Under the pieces are notes generated by a model. The model had not been told where the DNA came from, searched no databases, and saw only the letters and a list, made by a program, of their open reading frames with translations. 36,218 nt of DNA, from positions 1 to 36,218 of the forward strand of contig JABXKD010000036.1 of NCBI GenBank assembly GCA_013375475.1. Reading direction: 5' to 3'. A program made the position numbers and the translations under genes. Every line of letters starts with the position of its first letter. Position 1 is the stretch's first letter. The DNA comes from Promethearchaeota archaeon. GTDB taxonomy: Archaea; Asgardarchaeota; Lokiarchaeia; Sigyniarchaeales; SOKP01. Below, piece by piece: positions 33,216 through 36,218 of this stretch.

Positions 33216-33866
33216 TTAAATAAAATATTTTTGCTGAAGCATAACATACTCGTTGTGTTCACTGAATTCTGCTTCAACAAGGCTAGAAACAATATCATAT
33301 AACTGTCGAAATAATTCTTCAGGAAAAGCATGGTGTTCAAACACTATATTGCTTACTAATTCTTCGGTTAATATTTGCGAATTGACAGGTTTATTATACA
33401 ATAAGAACTTCATCATAGCAGATTCTATTTTAGATTTAACTATGTTCTTGATTATTTCTAAACTTAAATCTCGCTCTGGATCTATAAAATATGGGAAATT
33501 CATGTTATCTAAAATTTTGATATAACCAAAAGTCGATGTAATTTTACTAACACAATATTCTAACGAGCTAATTTCCAAATTAAACTTTATACAGAATTCT
33601 TTTTTCGTCTCGTGAGCAGGAAACGCAAATGGATGTCTCGTAACTATATAATAAGCCGCAATACAAAATTTGTACAAATTTTGAGGTACTTTTCCTTTAA
33701 TTCTGAGATATTTATAAATTATTGAGACTGTGTCAAGCAGAAAATCTTGATTGATGTCAAATTGCTTTAAGAATTCTTCTCCATCTTTAATTAAATCAAT
33801 GGTTATTCTGTCCTTTGTATTTAATATTTCAAGATCAGGAGTATATAATTCCAACATTTCACACAC
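33216..33866 (-). CDS. cyclin-fold (TFB-like) protein without zinc ribbon
   Basis: Residues about 25-120 resemble one TFB/cyclin repeat: helices GEEFLKQFDINQDFLLDTVS, NLYKFCIAAYYIVTRHPF (the ALYLACR helix of TFB), THETKKEFCIKF-like and SLEYCVSKITSTFGYIKILD. Residues about 130-205 add further helices but no clear second repeat. No N-terminal zinc ribbon or B-finger is present, so it is not a normal general factor TFB. The match is by pattern only. The start is GTG 33866 (AGGTT 4 nt upstream) or ATG 33857. Confidence 0.55.
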   Translation of the reverse strand: MCEMLELYTPDLEILNTKDRITIDLIKDGEEFLKQFDINQDFLLDTVSIIYKYLRIKGKVPQNLYKFCIAAYYIVTRHPFAFPAHETKKEFCIKFNLEISSLEYCVSKITSTFGYIKILDNMNFPYFIDPERDLSLEIIKNIVKSKIESAMMKFLLYNKPVNSQILTEELVSNIVFEHHAFPEELFRQLYDIVSSLVEAEFSEHNEYVMLQQKYFI

Positions 33867-34053
33867 GCAACCTAAGCTTTTATATTTTTTTCAAAGAAAT
33901 ATCGATATACCACTTTGATAATATAAGAATATCATCCCCCTTTATAAATCTATGCATCACTGAAGATGCATTAAATGATCAAAAAAACAGAAGATTTAAA
34001 AAGATGAAATTAATTGATTATTATAGAACCAAATTTTTGTCGATAATTTGATC

Positions 34054-34479
34054 ATGTCATCAGAAGAAAATAAATCATCAAACCTTCCAAGAATAACGGT
34101 AAGTCTAGATTATTTCGATGAAACAGTTATTAAACTGATGGCGGAAAAAATGGGTAAATCTAAATCTGAAATCTTACGAAATATTCTAAATGATTGGATA
34201 ATATCTAACCCAGATATATTAGAGTCCAAATATGGAATCGTATCAGTCGATGTAAGAAGAGAAATTCAACTTAGAAACAATGAGAGGAAGATAGATGACG
34301 ATCTCCTTAAAATTATTAATTTCTTTAATCGTGTAAAAAGTATAGACATAGATCGATTAGCAGAAAAACTAGTAATGAGTTCTAAAACATTGATGGATAT
34401 AATTGATGAATTCGGAGATAGGTTGGAGCAAAAAGGTCTTAAATTAGGAATTGAAGGAAATCTTATTGTAAAATACTAA
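34054..34479 (+). CDS. ribbon-helix-helix regulator (141 aa)
   Basis: The N-terminal 50 residues match a CopG/Arc-type ribbon-helix-helix: strand RITVSLDYF, helix ETVIKLMAEKMG, turn, helix SKSEILRNILNDWI. These bind DNA as dimers through the strand. The C-terminal part (VDVRREIQLRNNERKIDDDL to IEGNLIVKY) is a helical domain for oligomerisation or ligand binding. ATG 34054 is preferred over the in-frame TTG 34048. It leads a three-gene cassette with the next two small genes (gaps of 13 and 30 bases). Confidence 0.85.
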   Translation: MSSEENKSSNLPRITVSLDYFDETVIKLMAEKMGKSKSEILRNILNDWIISNPDILESKYGIVSVDVRREIQLRNNERKIDDDLLKIINFFNRVKSIDIDRLAEKLVMSSKTLMDIIDEFGDRLEQKGLKLGIEGNLIVKY

Positions 34480-34492
34480 AATGTAATAAATT

Positions 34493-34666
34493 ATGAAGAA
34501 AATAACGATCGTTGGTTCACCTGAACTATTTCATAATCAAACGGATATTTATTCAGGTCAAGAATCTATCAGATTTAATGATCGACATCCCATATTCAGA
34601 ACACTAATGAAAATAGAATTCGAAGAAGTCCTACGAAATTATCGAAAGATAATTTTAAAAGATTAA
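34493..34666 (+). CDS. 57-residue protein between the cassette genes
   Basis: ATG 34493 opens 57 codons (MKKITIVGSPELFHNQ ... RKIILKD) ending at TAA 34666. It lies 13 bases after the ribbon-helix-helix gene and 30 bases before the next gene on the same strand. The start KKITIVGSP is a single strand plus turn, and the C-terminal half is a charged helix. No family is recognised. It is supported by position, ATG and codon character. Confidence 0.6.
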   Translation: MKKITIVGSPELFHNQTDIYSGQESIRFNDRHPIFRTLMKIEFEEVLRNYRKIILKD

Positions 34667-34696
34667 TATGATGTAATCGAAGGAAGTGAACATAAT

Positions 34697-34900
34697 ATGA
34701 GTACTGAAAGAATTAGAGAAGCTATAAGAGAAAGATTAGAGGAAATCTACGAAATTGATTTAGAATATCAATTTGATCTTTCTAAAGTGGTCATTCCATT
34801 TGATCAATTTTTTAAAAAATCAGATTCTGATGATAAAGAGAAAGAATCCTCTAACAAATGGAAAGAGGAGTATAAAAAGCTTCTGATGCAAGAACTTTAA
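34697..34900 (+). CDS. small acidic helical protein (67 aa)
   Basis: MSTERIREAIRERLEEIYEI is an amphipathic helix; a short linker (VVIPFDQFFKK), a disordered acidic Ser/Asp/Glu stretch and a C-terminal helix (KWKEEYKKLLMQEL) follow. AGGAAGTGA precedes the ATG at about 6 nt, the best ribosome-binding site of the three cassette genes. The function is unknown; it could be a partner of the ribbon-helix-helix protein. Confidence 0.7.
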   Translation: MSTERIREAIRERLEEIYEIDLEYQFDLSKVVIPFDQFFKKSDSDDKEKESSNKWKEEYKKLLMQEL

Positions 34901-35092
34901 GTTAATATTAAGCAAAAGTAGCTATCAATCTTATTCTACTACATTTTAAAAAGAAGCTATTCTATTCGGTTGGAATTCTTCAAAATAAAATTGTATAAAT
35001 GAACTAAAACTATTATACTTAAATATTAAATTTCAAGGTTAGACTATATAGCTACTAATCTTATGATATTAAAGTCACAATTATAAATTATT

Positions 35093-36218
35093 ATGATTGA
35101 AGAGAGCCGAATTAAAAGAAACCTTAAAAAATTTGCGTTCCCTCGATTATCTGGGACAGAATATGAACTTGAAGCTTTTAACCTGATAAAATCTGAAGTA
35201 GAAAACTTAAATCTTGATTTCGAAGTTCAAAATTTTATTTTCAGTTCGTTTTATTCTAGAATATATCCTAAAATCGCATTCTCATCCGGTTCGTTAATAT
35301 ACATATCTCTTTACTTGAGGTATCATCTGATTATGACTACGATTATATTAATTGTATTAGCGAGCATTTTGATATCATCCATTCTGTTGACAAGAAAACC
35401 AGAAAGAATTCAATTTATTAAAATATTTAACTCACAAAACCTGGTTGTTAAGATTAAACCTTTATCAGAAAAAATTAAAAACAACGATAGAGTCGCATTG
35501 TTTATTAGTCATTTAGATTCTAAAGGACAACGATTCAGGATTCAAACCCGTATAAAGACAATTAGATTGTGGATTGCGACCTCAATAGCGCTATTGTTTA
35601 TATTACCTTTTAGATTCTTGATATCTTTAAAATTTGAGGATCTTTTTTATGTTATTGCGGGGTGTCCTTTGATTTTAAACATTTTAGCCTTAATAATATT
35701 AAATCTTAATTCAACAGATAACAGCTCTGAAGGTGCTGTTGATAACGCTTCAGGTATCGCGTGCAATTTAGAACTCTTAAATCATTATAGTATTGAAAAA
35801 AATAGATTAACAAATTATAATGTTTGGCTGCTTTTTACTGGAGCAGAAGAATGCGGAACTATGGGTGCAAGGCATTTTTACAATAATATCGAAAATTATG
35901 ATCCCATTAAATCTGTAGCGTTTAATTTTGAATCCATAGCTAAGCATGTTTATTTATTTCCAGGAGGAAAAGAAGGTCCTAATGCTCAAGATATCGATAA
36001 CTTGCTGATAAATAATACTAGAAATCTTAGGATTCATCATTACATCACTAATAGAGTTCTTGGAACTCATTCTGATGGGGGATTTCTAGGAAATAAAGGT
36101 TTTCAAGGATATGGAATTGGGGAGGTCGAAGCCTATGATTATATGCATACTTCTAACGATAGTTTGGATAAAATAGATACGGCTATTTTAAAGAAGCTCT
36201 GTTTAGTTCTTACAGATA
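35093..36218 (+). CDS. M28 metallopeptidase with membrane helices (partial)
   Basis: ATG 35093; the frame is open to the window's right edge (375 codons seen), so the C-terminus is missing. The zinc-ligand pattern of family M28 is visible: SHLDSKG (His140), GAVDNASG (Asp217), TGAEECG (Glu252/253), FNFESIAK (Glu280) and MHTSNDSLDK (His352). Between the first and second ligands, and before them, lie four hydrophobic helices (about 64-98 as two, 158-176, 184-204), which is unusual for soluble M28 aminopeptidases. A membrane-bound aminopeptidase or protein-deacylating hydrolase is likely. ATG has no Shine-Dalgarno site. Confidence 0.88.
   Translation, partial: MIEESRIKRNLKKFAFPRLSGTEYELEAFNLIKSEVENLNLDFEVQNFIFSSFYSRIYPKIAFSSGSLIYISLYLRYHLIMTTIILIVLASILISSILLTRKPERIQFIKIFNSQNLVVKIKPLSEKIKNNDRVALFISHLDSKGQRFRIQTRIKTIRLWIATSIALLFILPFRFLISLKFEDLFYVIAGCPLILNILALIILNLNSTDNSSEGAVDNASGIACNLELLNHYSIEKNRLTNYNVWLLFTGAEECGTMGARHFYNNIENYDPIKSVAFNFESIAKHVYLFPGGKEGPNAQDIDNLLINNTRNLRIHHYITNRVLGTHSDGGFLGNKGFQGYGIGEVEAYDYMHTSNDSLDKIDTAILKKLCLVLTD

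Noticed and set aside
33815..34051. 78-codon plus-strand frame between the cyclin-fold and RHH genes
   Set aside because: It overlaps the start of the cyclin-fold gene, has no ribosome-binding site and an unstructured composition.

Overview
The window is strongly AT-rich archaeal DNA, most consistent with an Asgard archaeon of the Lokiarchaeia type. The reasons are a full-length actin-family protein, two Ras/Arf-like small GTPase proteins (one fused to a longin-like domain), a proline-rich protein of the kind associated with Asgard cytoskeletons, and archaeal core genes (TopA with zinc ribbons, a CDP-alcohol phosphatidyltransferase of the archaeal lipid type). Many genes have a TATA box about 23-30 bases before the start codon and no Shine-Dalgarno site, which suggests leaderless transcripts. 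The lineage is inferred from gene content only.

Layout. 0-5 kb: a small hypothetical gene, a coiled-coil/proline-rich protein, a PIG-L deacetylase, a seven-helix membrane protein, an actin-related protein with altered catalytic residues, and a winged-helix protein. 5-14 kb: topoisomerase I, a soluble histidine kinase with four PAS domains (preceded by a possible 29-residue ORF), a zinc/membrane protein, a HAD-like phosphatase, a HEAT-repeat protein and PurD. 14-18 kb: a decayed start of a GH116 glycoside hydrolase, then a probable operon of an Arf-like GTPase with a helical tail and a coiled-coil protein that seems to start at ATT, followed by a CDP-alcohol phosphatidyltransferase and an M32 carboxypeptidase. 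18-24 kb: a lineage-specific block holding the longin-GTPase fusion, a Cys-containing unknown protein, a HEAT/charged coiled-coil protein, a SpoVT/AbrB-like plus helical-repeat protein, and a CxxC protein. 24-29.5 kb: alpha/beta hydrolase, acyl-CoA ligase, amidase, TrmJ-type 2'-O-methyltransferase and a tiny winged-helix protein.

29.5-36.2 kb is accessory-like. It holds long gaps with perfect palindromes, a membrane-anchored winged-helix protein without a standard start codon, a stop-interrupted reading frame, a TATA-preceded 115-bp inverted-repeat element that could be a structured RNA or a MITE, a winged-helix/four-helix membrane gene pair, a cyclin-fold (TFB-like) protein, a ribbon-helix-helix three-gene cassette with a 57-residue member, and a membrane M28 peptidase cut by the window edge.

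The most unusual content is the eukaryote-like signalling set: an actin-like protein likely altered in ATP hydrolysis, a longin-GTPase with a degenerate switch II, and an Arf-like GTPase co-transcribed with a coiled-coil partner. No tRNA, rRNA, CRISPR array or complete insertion sequence was seen.
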